NCBI GenBank assembly: GCA_039619475.1
Contig: CM077115.1
Span: 182,310,106-182,374,105 of the forward strand
DNA from: Icerya purchasi
Taxonomy: Eukaryota > Arthropoda > Insecta > Hemiptera > Monophlebidae
DNA: 64,000 nt
Direction: 5' to 3'
This document shows positions 1 to 10,649 of the stretch, piece after piece. Positions within the stretch are counted from its first letter, which is position 1. Each line of letters starts with the position of its first letter. The notes under the pieces were generated by a model. It saw only the letters and a list, made by a program, of their open reading frames with translations. It was not told where the DNA came from and ran no database searches. A program made the position numbers and the translations under genes.

Positions 1-968
1 TTATTGAGCTGTTTCAAAGTGCTATCAAGAAAGAATCGCTTAACAGCATCCTTACATTTGTTTTTCCTCTTGCGCACTAGATTAATTTTATTTTTGAAAA
101 ATTCCAGCTTGTCAGTCCACCAATCATTTTTAGAGGAGAAAGAAACAACTTGACATTGTTTAGCAATACTACTGATGTAAGAATGTAGACTCGTTATCAG
201 CTTGTCCAAAGACAAACCGCAAGTACAGTCTCTAATATTTTTCTGCAACAAAGCAATATAGTTTTTGTCCAAGGTTTTCATAAACTTACTGATATCAAGT
301 CTGGTGAAGACATTTCTATTTACAGAATCGAAATTGCTGGATATAGAAAAGTGTATACTTTTGTGGAAAGCAATATCAAACTGTTTTAATTCAAAACTTA
401 TTGCATGAGCCGCATTGGCCGACACCAATAAATAGTCGATGATACTTTTTCCATTGTAATTTCTGAACGTGGGTATAAGGGTATTTTTGATAATTAAACT
501 GTTACTGTGTATTAAATCATGTAATAAAAAAGAATTGGCATTATCTCTAATATGTGGCTCCATTAGTGAGAGTCTGATATTAAAATCCCCAATAATTATT
601 GATGATAAGTTGGGATACATTTTAATTATATGGTCCAGATTATCTATAGCTGCTTCCCTAGGTCTATTGGGTGAGATAAAACATGAGATTAATAAAAATT
701 TGCCTATTTTAAGAGCTAAAATATTATGCTTAGATATTAATAGTTTACGAACGATGTTGTTTTTGCATATAAGAGCTGTCCTACCGTTTACATAAGGTAT
801 GTATCCAGTATTGACAGATATTGTATCATCAACTAGATATAGTTCAGCCAGGACACAAATATCTATGTCGCTAATATAGCAGTCCCTTAAGAACAGTAGT
901 TGTGAAGCGCGGCAATTATCAACATTAAGATATGTACACCTAAGTCGATCCAAAATCAATATTTGTCT
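1..968 (-). CDS. LINE ORF2, endonuclease domain, partial (leaves window)
   Basis: Read on the minus strand from 968 down to 1, this frame has no stop in the stretches I translated. It encodes the N-terminal part of a non-LTR retrotransposon ORF2, the APE-type endonuclease that nicks the target and primes reverse transcription. It opens with a typical endonuclease start (CTYLNVDNCRA), then an acidic CVLAEL segment, the catalytic IIGDFN motif near 595-580, and a later IDYLLVSA motif. Near the window edge comes NDWWTDKL, the usual linker before the reverse transcriptase. The frame begins after a stop at 969-971 and overlaps the end of ORF1 by about 28 bases in another frame, with no early ATG. 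Expression would therefore need frameshifting or reinitiation. The reverse transcriptase lies outside the window. The clade (R1, Jockey or I group) cannot be fixed without it. Confidence 0.8.
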
Positions 969-2005
969 TTAAATTCTCGTAGTCTTTCAAGAATATGGGA
1001 CAGTTTTTGCTATATGAGCGATGATCTGCCTCCTCAGCACATCTCGCCACGAGGCTTTTATCAGCCAACTTATCATCTAGATTGTTTTTGCTAGAGGAAA
1101 TTCTAATATTATGATACGTACAATTAGAGCATGCACTTAAATCATTACACGTTTCGACAAAATTTAAGTAAACATCTGTAGACTTGCAGTATTTTTCCGG
1201 ATGACCATATTTGTTACACTTAGTGCACATTCTTGGGTTGATTGCATCAACGAAATTGAGTGACTCCCATTTAATCCGTATTTTTCCCATAGCAGAAAGC
1301 GTCTGGTACTGGTCAGGATGAAGCTGTACATAAGTCCGACTGGCCCGCTCCGTAGTAATTTTACTTACCGTAATTGGTTCCCGGTCAGTGATATCTTTAA
1401 TATACTCCTTGACATCTGCTTCCGAAATGTTTTTAGTACGGAAAACTAAAATTGTTGGATTGAGCAACTTTTGTTCAAAGACTTTACATTCAGGAATTAA
1501 GGCGGATATTTCATTGTGCAGCCTCTGGCAGTCATCCTTAGTTGATGAGTTAATCAGGGCAGTATTATTATTAATTTTTTTATAAAAAGTAACGTTTATT
1601 TTACTTTTACTAAGCGATACTTTCTCTTTAAGTTTTTTGTCGAATAAATCGCGATATCTTCACATTTGATTATAAGTTTATTTTTTGGAACAGAAATTTT
1701 GTTTACGGCAACATCGCGGTATGAGACTTTATTAGAAAGGTTCTTTTTACGGTCCGGACCGTTTAGAACATCCTTTACGATCGATTGCACGTCAGAGGAT
1801 TTCTTTTTTATTATTGTTTCTAAGGTGCCGCACTTGGAAAGAGCAACGCCAATACTCGTATCAATTTTCGAAGCTGCCTCAATGATACAGTTTTTATTCT
1901 TTCTCGTAAAACTACTTTAGCTCCAGCTGGGAACTGAGAACGTATCGTTTTAGTATACTCAAGTATATCACTTAAGCATTTCTGCAATTCCTTAATATCA
2001 GCCAT
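940..2005 (-). pseudogene. LINE ORF1, gag-like zinc-knuckle protein, frameshifted
   Basis: This is the nucleic-acid-binding ORF1 partner of the endonuclease ORF2 just downstream. The likely start is the ATG at 2005-2003 (MADIKELQKC...). The frame breaks near 1895 and again near 1600. Between and after these points the protein continues in other frames: first a lysine-rich middle (1890-1596), then a 175-residue open C-terminal part (1467-940 from its first Met) whose frame is open back to about 1598. The C-terminal part carries a zinc knuckle CTKCNKYGHPEKYC (residues 81-94 of that segment), a second CSNC...H group and a third degenerate C-x6-H-x6-C with a DHRSYSKNCP signature, which is the usual knuckle trio of R1/Jockey/I-type ORF1 proteins. 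The stop at 942-940 lies inside ORF2. With two frameshifts it cannot make the full protein. Confidence 0.8.
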
Positions 2006-2090
2006 TATAGGAGAGCAAGGCGACAAAAATATCGGCGACACTTGTCGCCGACTGTTGCCAGCAACTGTGCCCAAAATGTATTTTAATTCA
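2006..2090 (-). repeat. 5' leader of the LINE with two small hairpins
   Basis: Immediately upstream of the ORF1 start is a perfect 8-bp inverted repeat with a 2-base loop (CGGCGACA at 2033-2040, TGTCGCCG at 2043-2050). A second short stem follows (GTTGC...GCAAC, about 2053-2064). The element's exact 5' end is not visible, because its 3' end and therefore its target duplication lie outside the window. Confidence 0.4.
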
Positions 2091-3855
2091 ATTTATGCTG
2101 TAAATTAGCTATAAACTGAATCGGCATGCTGTTTGGGCAAGAAGCCAAGAAACAATTTATATTACGAAAAGTTATGTTTAAGAGTTTAAAGGAAACAACA
2201 TATACCGTAATTTAAATTGAAAAGTAGATAAAATAAGTAAAACAACTAAAGCCAATGAAAAGAAATTCACTTTATAGCATTAGCGCGAATAGTGTCCAAT
2301 AATCAGTAAATAAAAACGCATTTACAGAAGAGCGAAATTAAACACATGAACCCGATCATAATTGAGAGATAAGGGTAAGGGACTTACTTTACTTTAAGTA
2401 ACTAGTATTTTAACTCTGTCGATGAAACTGCGATGTTAAAAACGCTGAACGATAAATTAAAAGTACTTAATATGTACGTATGTGGAGGAGTGTACATGAC
2501 TAAAAGCTATACAGAGTATACTCGAACTTGTGTTGATTGTGATTTTCGATGAAATAAACATGTTCGGACTGTTACCGTATATGTATAATAGCGATTTTGT
2601 TAAATTGGAAAATATTTTTTGTTTGTTTACAAAAACTCTTTACACTTAGAAACGCTTAGTTTTCATTTAAAAAGTTGTAAATGGCGCGTTTATAGACAAA
2701 AAAAAAAACAGCATTTTTATTGCTGATAACATGCTACATTCGTATTGCTGTTGCACTGTCAATGAGTACCAGTGTAAATTTCGCGCCCTCTTATTAAGAA
2801 ACAACGCTCCGAGAGCCGTAAAAAACGAGGATTTCGAAATATACTTACTCGTACAGTCTCGCCGAAGAAAATGAAAACATTTTAATTTCTCAAAAATTAA
2901 GCTATATCTCGGCGAAATTCTACAATCAAAACACGCAGTGAAGTAGCCGGGCTTAACTCTCAACTATCGGATTATACGTTGGGACTTCAAGTGGCTGTTG
3001 TAAGATGAGAACGAATAATTATCGCAATAATCAAAAACAGTCAAAATGTTTAATTCATTTTTTTTTTAAATAAATTTTCCCAACTTTTCCGGGTTTTCAT
3101 ATTTTTTCATTCTTTTCTCCCTGGACTGGAAAATATAGGAAAACCGGTATATAATTTCCAAATATTTTACAGTATGTTTTCTATCGATACGGTTTAATTC
3201 CGATAATAGAATCTCAATTTAAACTTCTCGTTAAAAAATGAATAAAGCCGTTACTATGTCTTTATCGTTTCTGTTTCGTAATTTTTTTATTACTCAGTAA
3301 AACACAGCGTGAGATGTACAAGAGTTTTGTAATAATTTTTAATACTTTCAAATGTTGTCTAAATAATCGCGGGAATTTCTGTATCTTCTTTAAATTCCCT
3401 GAATTTGCAGGTTTTTCATCGATTCGCACTTTAAAAGATTGTAGCTGCACGCCGTTTTTTGCAGCTCTTCGAAACCGACACGTCAACCAATACTCGAACA
3501 TGGTTAAATTGCAAAAACAATTAAAATTTCTTCGCACAACACTAGCGCATCATGGCCGGATATTTTGAAGCACAACAAAGAGCGAGATAAGAAGCTTTGA
3601 TTAACAGACTAATAATAATTTGGACCAGCTTAAAATCTCTACGGGCACATCGAATTTACCTTTCGAAATAATCGGTCGACAAATGTAACGATAGTACTTT
3701 CGGGACACATATTTTTATCAATGTTTCAATTATTTAGTTATTTCCAAATCAATGAGCACCCTTCAGGCCATAAGTTCTCCCCTTCCTGAACATTCTTACG
3801 AATATTATTCTCTGTACATGTTCATTCATATTCTCCTTCTTCCCTACCCTCTATT
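2091..3855. other. No gene recognised; AT-rich unique-looking DNA
   Basis: Only short open frames without family signatures occur here. A 30-base piece at about 2371-2400 resembles the (ACTTT)-rich 3' tail of the SINE described at 26843-27107 and may be a small SINE relic. The rest shows homopolymer runs and no recognisable coding sequence. Confidence 0.4.
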
Positions 3856-3859
3856 CACA

Positions 3860-4450
3860 CTGATTTACTGTAGGCGTCTAGCCTTCAAGCACCTCTAGTA
3901 ATGAGGCGGCTGATTCTTTGGCTCTGGTTGCTAGTTGCTCCCACTTTTTTTTCAGTGAAAACTGTTTGATCTCCTTCCGCCGAGTGAAAATTTCCATTTC
4001 CAATCATGGTATCACGATTCCTCTTTTTCTGATAATTTTTTATTTCATCTGTCTCTCCAACCTAGTCTTCCCACTAATCTGTGTTTCCTTCTGTTTCCTT
4101 CACTCCGCCGTTCTGTTTGTTTCCATTATTCGCTTGCATTTCAGCCGCATTCTATTATCATCTGTTTTCACTTTTTGTTGACTTCCTTCCTTCATTGCAC
4201 CCTCCATTTAAATAATAATACAGTTGTTTGAAACGCTTGTGTATTCATTCACTTTTCCAGTTTGCTGAGTCTTAGGCTTCCTACTCCTTATATTCTATCT
4301 TTTTCTGCCCCATACATTATACTGCTAACATTCCGATTACTTCATGCTGATCGTATTAAAATATAATTGACTCGTTCCTCTCCTAATTGTTTCTGCGTAA
4401 AGGTTCCTGGTTAACGAACCTAAAAAATAAATAAAAAAAAAAAAAAAAAC
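3860..4450 (+). pseudogene. LINE ORF2 3' relic (RNase H end, poly-A tail)
   Basis: A pyrimidine-rich stretch ends in a poly-A run (4433-4449) after AATAAAT. At 3897-3914 it reads SNEAAD followed by SLALVAS, which matches the conserved end of the RNase H domain (GNE-x-AD) carried by some non-LTR ORF2 proteins. An 87-codon open frame continues to 4181 (from an internal Met at 3918), after which the C-terminal zinc-finger region is decayed. It is a 5'-truncated, mutated insertion. The same base bias and architecture recur in the larger relic at 42828-44345, so the two may belong to related families. Confidence 0.6.
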
Positions 4451-4529
4451 TCAGTACTTTTGTTTTAGAAATGAGTAATTTTATATTTCGAGGCATGTGA
4501 AATGTGGTTTCAAATGTTACGTATCTTAT

Positions 4530-4870
4530 GGATATGGAAATTAACTAACGACGAAGTACTGAAAATAAGTCGTAGAGAAAGACAACTCTGGTAGAAGACA
4601 TGAAGAAAGGTAAAATATATTATTTTGGACACATAATAAGGAGAAAATGAGTACGAGCTGCTAAAGCTAATAATTCAAGTAAATATATAAGGTAGGAGAG
4701 GACCTGGAAGAAAGATAACAACATGGCTGCAGAAAATGTGAAAATATAAAGCGCGACTGGAAGCCAGTGGAAAGCTGATAAGAGCTGTTGAAACCAGAGG
4801 TATTAATGCCATGATGTTTACGCGCAGCAATGTATACGACACATGAAGAAAATGAAGAAGTCGGAAAATT
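4530..4870 (+). pseudogene. LINE endonuclease-reverse transcriptase C-terminal relic
   Basis: Although broken by stops, one frame shows the C-terminal landmarks of insect endonuclease-reverse transcriptase LINEs. They are an NDEVL-x3-SRRERQL segment, then YELLKLIIQ, then GRRGPGRKITTWLQ, and an IRAVETRGINAMM segment near 4800. In the family these correspond to the stretch after the reverse transcriptase palm (ELLKLIIQGKI-x-GRRGPGR). No palm motifs are present upstream, so only the 3' end survives, on the plus strand. A different copy of a related architecture lies at 17150-18755. Confidence 0.65.
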
Positions 4871-5130
4871 AAACTGAAATTCAGAATTTTTATCATTACA
4901 GAAAAATGGACTGATGTTGATCTTATGCAACTATCCCGGATTGCACATTTTGAAGCTATCAGCCGACAAATGTTTTTATTAGTAAAAGATCAATTTTATC
5001 AATCGCGGTTGCCAATTAAAAACGAAAAGACAATCAACGTAAACTACCAGAGCTAACGAATTATCAATATTAAATCGGACAAAGTGTCCGAAAAAGACAA
5101 ACTGATTCGAATTCGCCGGATATGTCGGCA
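4871..5130. other. No gene recognised
   Basis: A short spacer between the LINE relic and the solo LTR. I see no coding or repeat signal here. Confidence 0.4.
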
Positions 5131-5424
5131 GTAATGTAAGCCGCAGACCAATGTTTACTATATTTAAAAAAGAAATCGGTCTATACGGGCGATGACGGTA
5201 GTCAGAGAGAGTCGAGACATTGAATATCGGCGTAAATGTATTTTTTGCGTGAACGTAGCGATGTACACATTTTTAAAGGTCTACATGTAGCGCCGTAAAG
5301 AAGGTAGAAATAACTTATAATTGTAAAAAAAGAATAAATAAATAACGAGACCTCCATAACTGTCTGTGCTAAGTGTAACCGGCCATTTTCTCGCTGTAGT
5401 GAACCGCTGCTCCGACAACAGTAA
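5131..5424 (+). mobile_element. Solo LTR of a Ty3/gypsy-type retrotransposon
   Basis: The 286-bp core (5135-5420) begins TGTAAG and ends CAACA, the TG...CA termini of LTRs. It is flanked by an identical 4-bp direct repeat GTAA (5131-5134 and 5421-5424). Inside are a TATA-like TATATTTAAAA near 5158 and an AATAAATAAATAA polyadenylation-like string near 5332. The G/C content is higher than in the surroundings. Four-base target duplications are typical of several insect gypsy lineages. No internal gag-pol sequence remains, which is consistent with LTR-LTR recombination. The orientation is inferred from the TATA and poly-A order. A database match to a full element would settle the family. Confidence 0.7.
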
Positions 5425-7384
5425 TCGACCGAAAAACGGTATTTAAAAATTGAAAAAAAGAAATATTACGTTTCTGAATTCTAATTAATAAAATGCAAGC
5501 GACTACGTGTATAAGAATCCATTAGAGGGTGCATGGAATTGCCGCTCTTTATACGAGGCACGTGAAATAATCCTTGTAAAAAATCCAGCGAGCGACTGCG
5601 TTCATTTGTTTAACTGACGCACGATTGCTTGTTAAAGACCCTCAAGGGACCCGCTAAGCCCGACGATTATAGGTCGCTATCGCGCGTGGTGCACGAAGGT
5701 CTGGCGGTCTTTGATAAAACGATGAACTGCTACCTCATGTCGCTGTTCATTAATTAAATTCTCCCAAAGACGAATTGCTACAGCACTTATTTAGCGGCTT
5801 CTTTCTTTGCACGTTTCCATTCTAAAAACTAGCCATCTTTATCAGACTCGAAACGGGGTAATTCTCGCTGCGGAGGAACTGGCAGCATCCTTAATGCTAC
5901 TATCCGACGGATAGTGCACGCTAATTAATCAAATAGGCGTAATATTCCGATTTCGACCTCGCACCATCACCTTTAAGCTGCAATCGGCAACACGGGTATG
6001 TGCGCACTGCAGCCTGGCCTCGATATAAGGGCCGCCGGAGAAAACCGTGTTCTCTTGCAGCAAATCCGACCACCGCGGCTAACGTCGAGTTAGTTAGCGG
6101 TGGGCGAAGGTGAGCGATAATAACGAGAAGGGCGTTCACTAAAGGCCGACAAAACGAAAGATCTAATTAAAAGTTGCAACTTTATCCGGGATTGTAGTTT
6201 TAAAGGAAGTTCTCCGTTTGATTTCATGCAACTCTGCATCGGCGATATCGCTTCAAGTTAGCAGTCGAATTATAGGCCGAATTACAGGCTTAACTCGAAA
6301 ATGGTAACGTCTTAAATAGCAGATTAAAGACAAAAAAGAAGTCATCGCAGTTACCACTTCTGAGTCGCAGATGCGTGTAGCCAGAGAGAACATTTTACCG
6401 AAACAAAATTTATTTATGAGAAAGCTGAAATACCTTCTAAATACCAATAGCGCATCTATCGTGCTCTTTTCGAAATTTTCAAACCTTTCGCACACCCAAA
6501 CGTTTTCCACCCTTCGAACTCGCGCCATTCTCTACACTCTCGGATGAAGAAATCTTCGACTATTCTTACAAAAGGCTCCGTTTTACTATGGCATTTCTTA
6601 AATTAAGGCTCGCGTAGCGACTTTTAGTTGTCGTCATTTCACTTCCGCTAAAATGTTCTTTTTTTCTTTCTACACTGGAGTCTGATCAACCGATCAACCG
6701 GGTGACAGATGATGGTCGCAATACCCCTGCGCGCGGTGATACGATTCAATGACGATATCTCTCTTCTTTCTCTCCCCATCCTTTCCGTTATTCATAAATT
6801 TTAGCTGTACAGACATAGACAGTGTTCATAGCAATTGTTTATATGCAATAAGAATATGTACACACGGAAGACCACACTTGCAACTGATACTGTGATTGTT
6901 TGATTTATATCGTTATGCAAATGTAGTCCACCGCGTCTACCTACTATGTACTGACCTAGCGCGCATATGATGTCGCACGTGATGGTGTGCCATTGCCTTC
7001 CATATGAATCTATTAGCGAGTATTTAATTTAATTTTTCGTAATAATTTCTATCGGAAGTCAAGCACTCTAGCAACTAGGCTATCGCGATCAGCTGATGTG
7101 ATATCTGGCTTAATTTCGATTCTTTAATGATATTTTCAAAGTTTGCAAAATAAACGCAAAAATAATTTAACGCAGCAAACTTGAAAAAACTTACAAGCGA
7201 TTTTTAAGCACTCTAGAACAGATACATACGTATTTACAAGAAATTTCGTGAAAACAACTTCAAAGCAGGGAATAGCGTACAATCTTTCATCAAACACATA
7301 CCGAATCCTTAACGCATAAAATATCCCTTGATTGTTCTGTGTACTTTTTAAATGGATCGAAATCGCTCCCAAGTTTACTCAGCC
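5425..7384. other. No gene recognised; relatively GC-rich unique DNA with one strong hairpin
   Basis: This stretch has more CpG and balanced base composition than most of the window, and may be single-copy intergenic or regulatory DNA. An imperfect hairpin lies at 6070-6103: CCACCGC and CTAAC pair with GTTAGCGGTGG around a 9-base loop with a 2-base bulge. I found no credible exon. Confidence 0.35.
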
Positions 7385-7391
7385 TGAAATA

Positions 7392-7830
7392 ATTTGGGAT
7401 ACGTTTTGGTTTCCTCTACTTTTTTACTCGGGCTATTACTTACGTGAACATCTTATTTTTTTTTTTTTTAATATTTTTAGCCCCAAAAGAGGGTTTATAT
7501 AATTTTTTAATTGTAATTTTTTGATTTTATGAAAAAGCTCCCGCGTTTTGTTTTATATTTTGAATTTCACTATTATGATGAGTTATGAATTTTTTAAAGG
7601 TGACTTTTGAGATCGTTTTAAATTTCACATTATATATTCTTGACAGTTCTTTAGGGATTTTTGCCGCCCACGGCAATCGGTTAGTTTGAAGTTATAGATG
7701 TGGTTTTAAAGAGAATTTTAATTGTAATTTAACTATCCAATTTTGAAGTTTATAAATCAAACCGTTCGTTTTATTTGATATTTCTCAACCATCTTATTAG
7801 GATGTAACTGAAAAAATAAATGATGTAAAA
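7392..7830 (+). repeat. Fragment of a dispersed repeat (Helitron-associated family)
   Basis: The piece TTTTTAGCCCCAAAAGAGGG followed by TTTTTTAATTGTAATTTTTTGA, the later GAATTTTTTAAAGGTGACTTTTGAG and TTGCCGCCCACGGCAATCGG closely parallel 54880-55200 inside the Helitron-like element. The upstream part (TTTTGGTTTCCTC...TACTCGGGCTATTA, 7403-7440) parallels 28129-28180. Three copies therefore define one dispersed family. This one has neither recognisable terminus. Confidence 0.6.
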
Positions 7831-8432
7831 AATATTATTTTCGTATCGCGGGCGACACTTTTATAACAATAAGTAAAATTTCATAAAACAGTACATATTA
7901 AACGTTACCTTACTAAAAAAATGAACTTAATAAATTGCATTTAACAGGACAATCAAAGCAGGTGTACGAAAGTTAGTCTGCAACAAATGTAATTGCTAGT
8001 AAAATTGCGGCAAATGAAGTAATCGAGGGACCTGTCCGTGATGCTAATTATATTTTTCAGCTTGACGTCAATTTAAAATATCGTAAGTTCTACCACGTAC
8101 ACTTCTTCGTCACGTATTTTGCAACACTTGCACATTATCGAAAGAGAAGTTGAACAGGACCGGATATTGTGAGGAATTAGTTATTGCCCTTTTCCGCAAT
8201 CGAAATCGAGTAGCAAAAACGATTTAATCGTGCACGCGATATAACGGAAACAAATGGCGCAATCTGATGTATGATTATAGCTGGGGTGACTCACTTTACA
8301 ATCCTTTAAGTAACAAGGCACCCCGTTTTTTGGCCGACCATTTTTTCTCCGCATCGTAAACAACTAGAACATAAAATAAAAATAACGAAACTTATCATTT
8401 CCAATAGCCGATTCGTATGTATTTTAAAAGTA
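7831..8432. other. No gene recognised
   Basis: AT-rich sequence without a protein signature or an obvious repeat. Confidence 0.4.
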
Positions 8433-8443
8433 ACAATAATATT

Positions 8444-8541
<98 letters not shown>

Positions 8542-8548
8542 TAATAAA
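8433..8548. repeat. (TAA)n microsatellite
   Basis: About 115 bases of near-perfect AAT/TAA repeats with a few interruptions. The poly-Asn frame on the plus strand and the poly-Leu frame on the minus strand are by-products of the repeat, not proteins. Confidence 0.98.
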
Positions 8549-9983
8549 TCTTCAAAGCGAGCAATCCTGCTGCAGAGTAAATCAGTTGGGCGCGATATAG
8601 CGTAAAAGCGATTTAAAATGAACAGAAAGAAAAAAAACAGCATTGTCGTTCCATATATGATTTACAGCTACTTACGAGAGGTTATTTTGTCGGATTCGGC
8701 CGAAGAAGTTCGGCAAAACAAGTAACGAAGCGGAAACCTCTGCACTTTGACAAATTAAATTTATGGTAATGTTTGCAGACACACAATCGCTCTTACTTAA
8801 GCCTCTACCAACAGCACTTTTTACATTAGAACAGCCCCCCACATCTCACAGTGCTCGGAAAAAATTTTGCAATTCGCAAATTGCCGCGAAATTGACTTTC
8901 TCGATTACGTCGCATTAGGCAACTCGATTACGCCCCTCGAACTGCAGTCCGTTTTTTTTTCTTTGCAGGACTATAGGTTCATCGAATTCCTGCGGCTTTC
9001 GCCGGCGGTCAACGTTGTTCCTTTTATACGGTGGCCCGTAGAAAGCGCGAAGCTGGCTAAAATGTTTTCGTCGTAATTTCCAGTAAAAGTTGTTCTTACG
9101 AAAACCGTAACTAAAATTAAATGCGGTTCCGAAAATGTAATCGTTCTTACACATACACGACGTGTCTCTTCTTTTAACACGCACGAAACAACGACGATAT
9201 TAGCGTCACTCGTTTTATGCCACTTCTGCATAATTTTCCAGTCGACCACCGCTGACGGCACAGACCACCGTAGTATAAAATTTGTTCTCTATAATTTTAC
9301 GGAATGGCAAATGTTGTACTATCACGGTTGAAAGGTCTGTGTTATGAATTCACATCATTTAGATAAGGAATGGCCGAGAGATTAAACTTCGTCAAACTCT
9401 ATTGGTTTTTCACCGTGGATTTTATGAATAACGTTATCACGTACATCTTCATTCGATCCGTCTTAACCACGCCACTTTGCTATTTTTTTGTTTTCTAAAT
9501 TCAATTAAAACAGATACGTTTAAGCGGTAACATAAATCGCCTTTGTTACACGAAACATTTAAATTTAGAATATCCTAGATTTAGTCTTCTTCAAGGGGCC
9601 GCCGGCGCACTAGAACTCTGTAATTGCTCTATCCTTCATTGAATTAATCACGATTAATCTTAAAAGATGTATGTAGCTTTTTCCGAAACAAAACCGAAAA
9701 AGGTATAACGAAATTTTTTAAATGGATTTTAGAATGAAAATCAATTTAAATCGACAATACAGGGAAACGTATCGTTTTCGGTCCAAATAAGCTCAATATG
9801 TTAACGTAAAAAGACCAAGTTCTTGCAAATACTCACTTTTCGTTGAAAACGATTGTGAGGCTCTGAAAAATACCTCTACATTACAATACTTTCAGCAATA
9901 TTTGGAAGAATTATTTTTTTTTCAACCACCGACGGTACCATCTATCCCTTATTCAGTACACTTCGAAACCTTTTTGAATTTCG
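8549..9983. other. No gene recognised
   Basis: Unique-looking sequence. Overlapping short frames at 8867-9261 on both strands show no family signature. Confidence 0.35.
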
Positions 9984-10649
9984 CTAAAACCCGGGGCGGA
10001 TCCAGAGAGACACTTTTGGGGGGATATATAATTACGTAATATCTTCTACGATAAGTAGTAGATTTGAGAAATACCCCTTGTTTCATAAAGAAAATCAAAT
10101 AACGACTTCTTTAGAAATGTTTTAAAAATACATAATTATTACAATTTTTAATTTAACTTTTGTTTTATTTTTAGTTATGGAAAAAATAAAACGAAATTAT
10201 AAAATTCTAGCTAAAATGGTAGTTTAAAATTTGAATAGTAAGAAAGATATTCTTATTAGACTTTACTTCTTATTTATTTTTGTTAGTAATCCGATCCGAA
10301 TTCTTTATTTGTAAGCAAGTTTAAATTATATGTATATATGTATTTCTCATTAAACTATTTTTAATTAAAATTGCAAAATAAAAATTACAAAATAAATAAG
10401 AAAAGCAAAAGATCGATGATAATTACATTTAAAATAAAATAAAAACGTAACATTAATAGTTTTACACTAGAAAACAGTATTAAATATTAGTTATAATTAA
10501 ATGCATAGGTGTAACATTTATACAAATCTTTTATAGTTTAAATTAAGTTTCTCTGTTATAACAAAAATTTTTTCATAGATGCTTTGGTTCTTTAGGGGAG
10601 GGAAATGTCCCCTATATCCTCCCCTCCGTGGATTCACCACTGCTAAAAC
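9984..10649. mobile_element. Non-autonomous hAT element (MITE) with target duplication
   Basis: The ends form imperfect terminal inverted repeats. The left end is CCGGGGCGGATCCAGA...GGGGGGATATA from 9991. The right end, read inverted from 10642, is CAGTGGTGAATCCACGGAGG...GGATATAGG. The core resembles the CAGNGGCGGATCCA start of hAT transposons. Flanking copies of CTAAAAC at 9984-9990 and 10643-10649 give a 7-8 bp direct repeat, the hAT target length. The roughly 650-bp interior is AT-rich with no transposase, so mobility would have required an autonomous relative. Confidence 0.75.

Noticed and set aside
6070..6103. microRNA precursor
   Set aside because: The stem is too short (about 12 bp with a bulge) and there is no longer flanking pairing.
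8433..8548. CRISPR-like array
   Set aside because: A simple trinucleotide repeat with no spacers. No array was found anywhere, and the genome is eukaryotic.
8395..8643. Poly-Leu and poly-Asn open frames on opposite strands
   Set aside because: Both are direct translations of the (TAA)n microsatellite.
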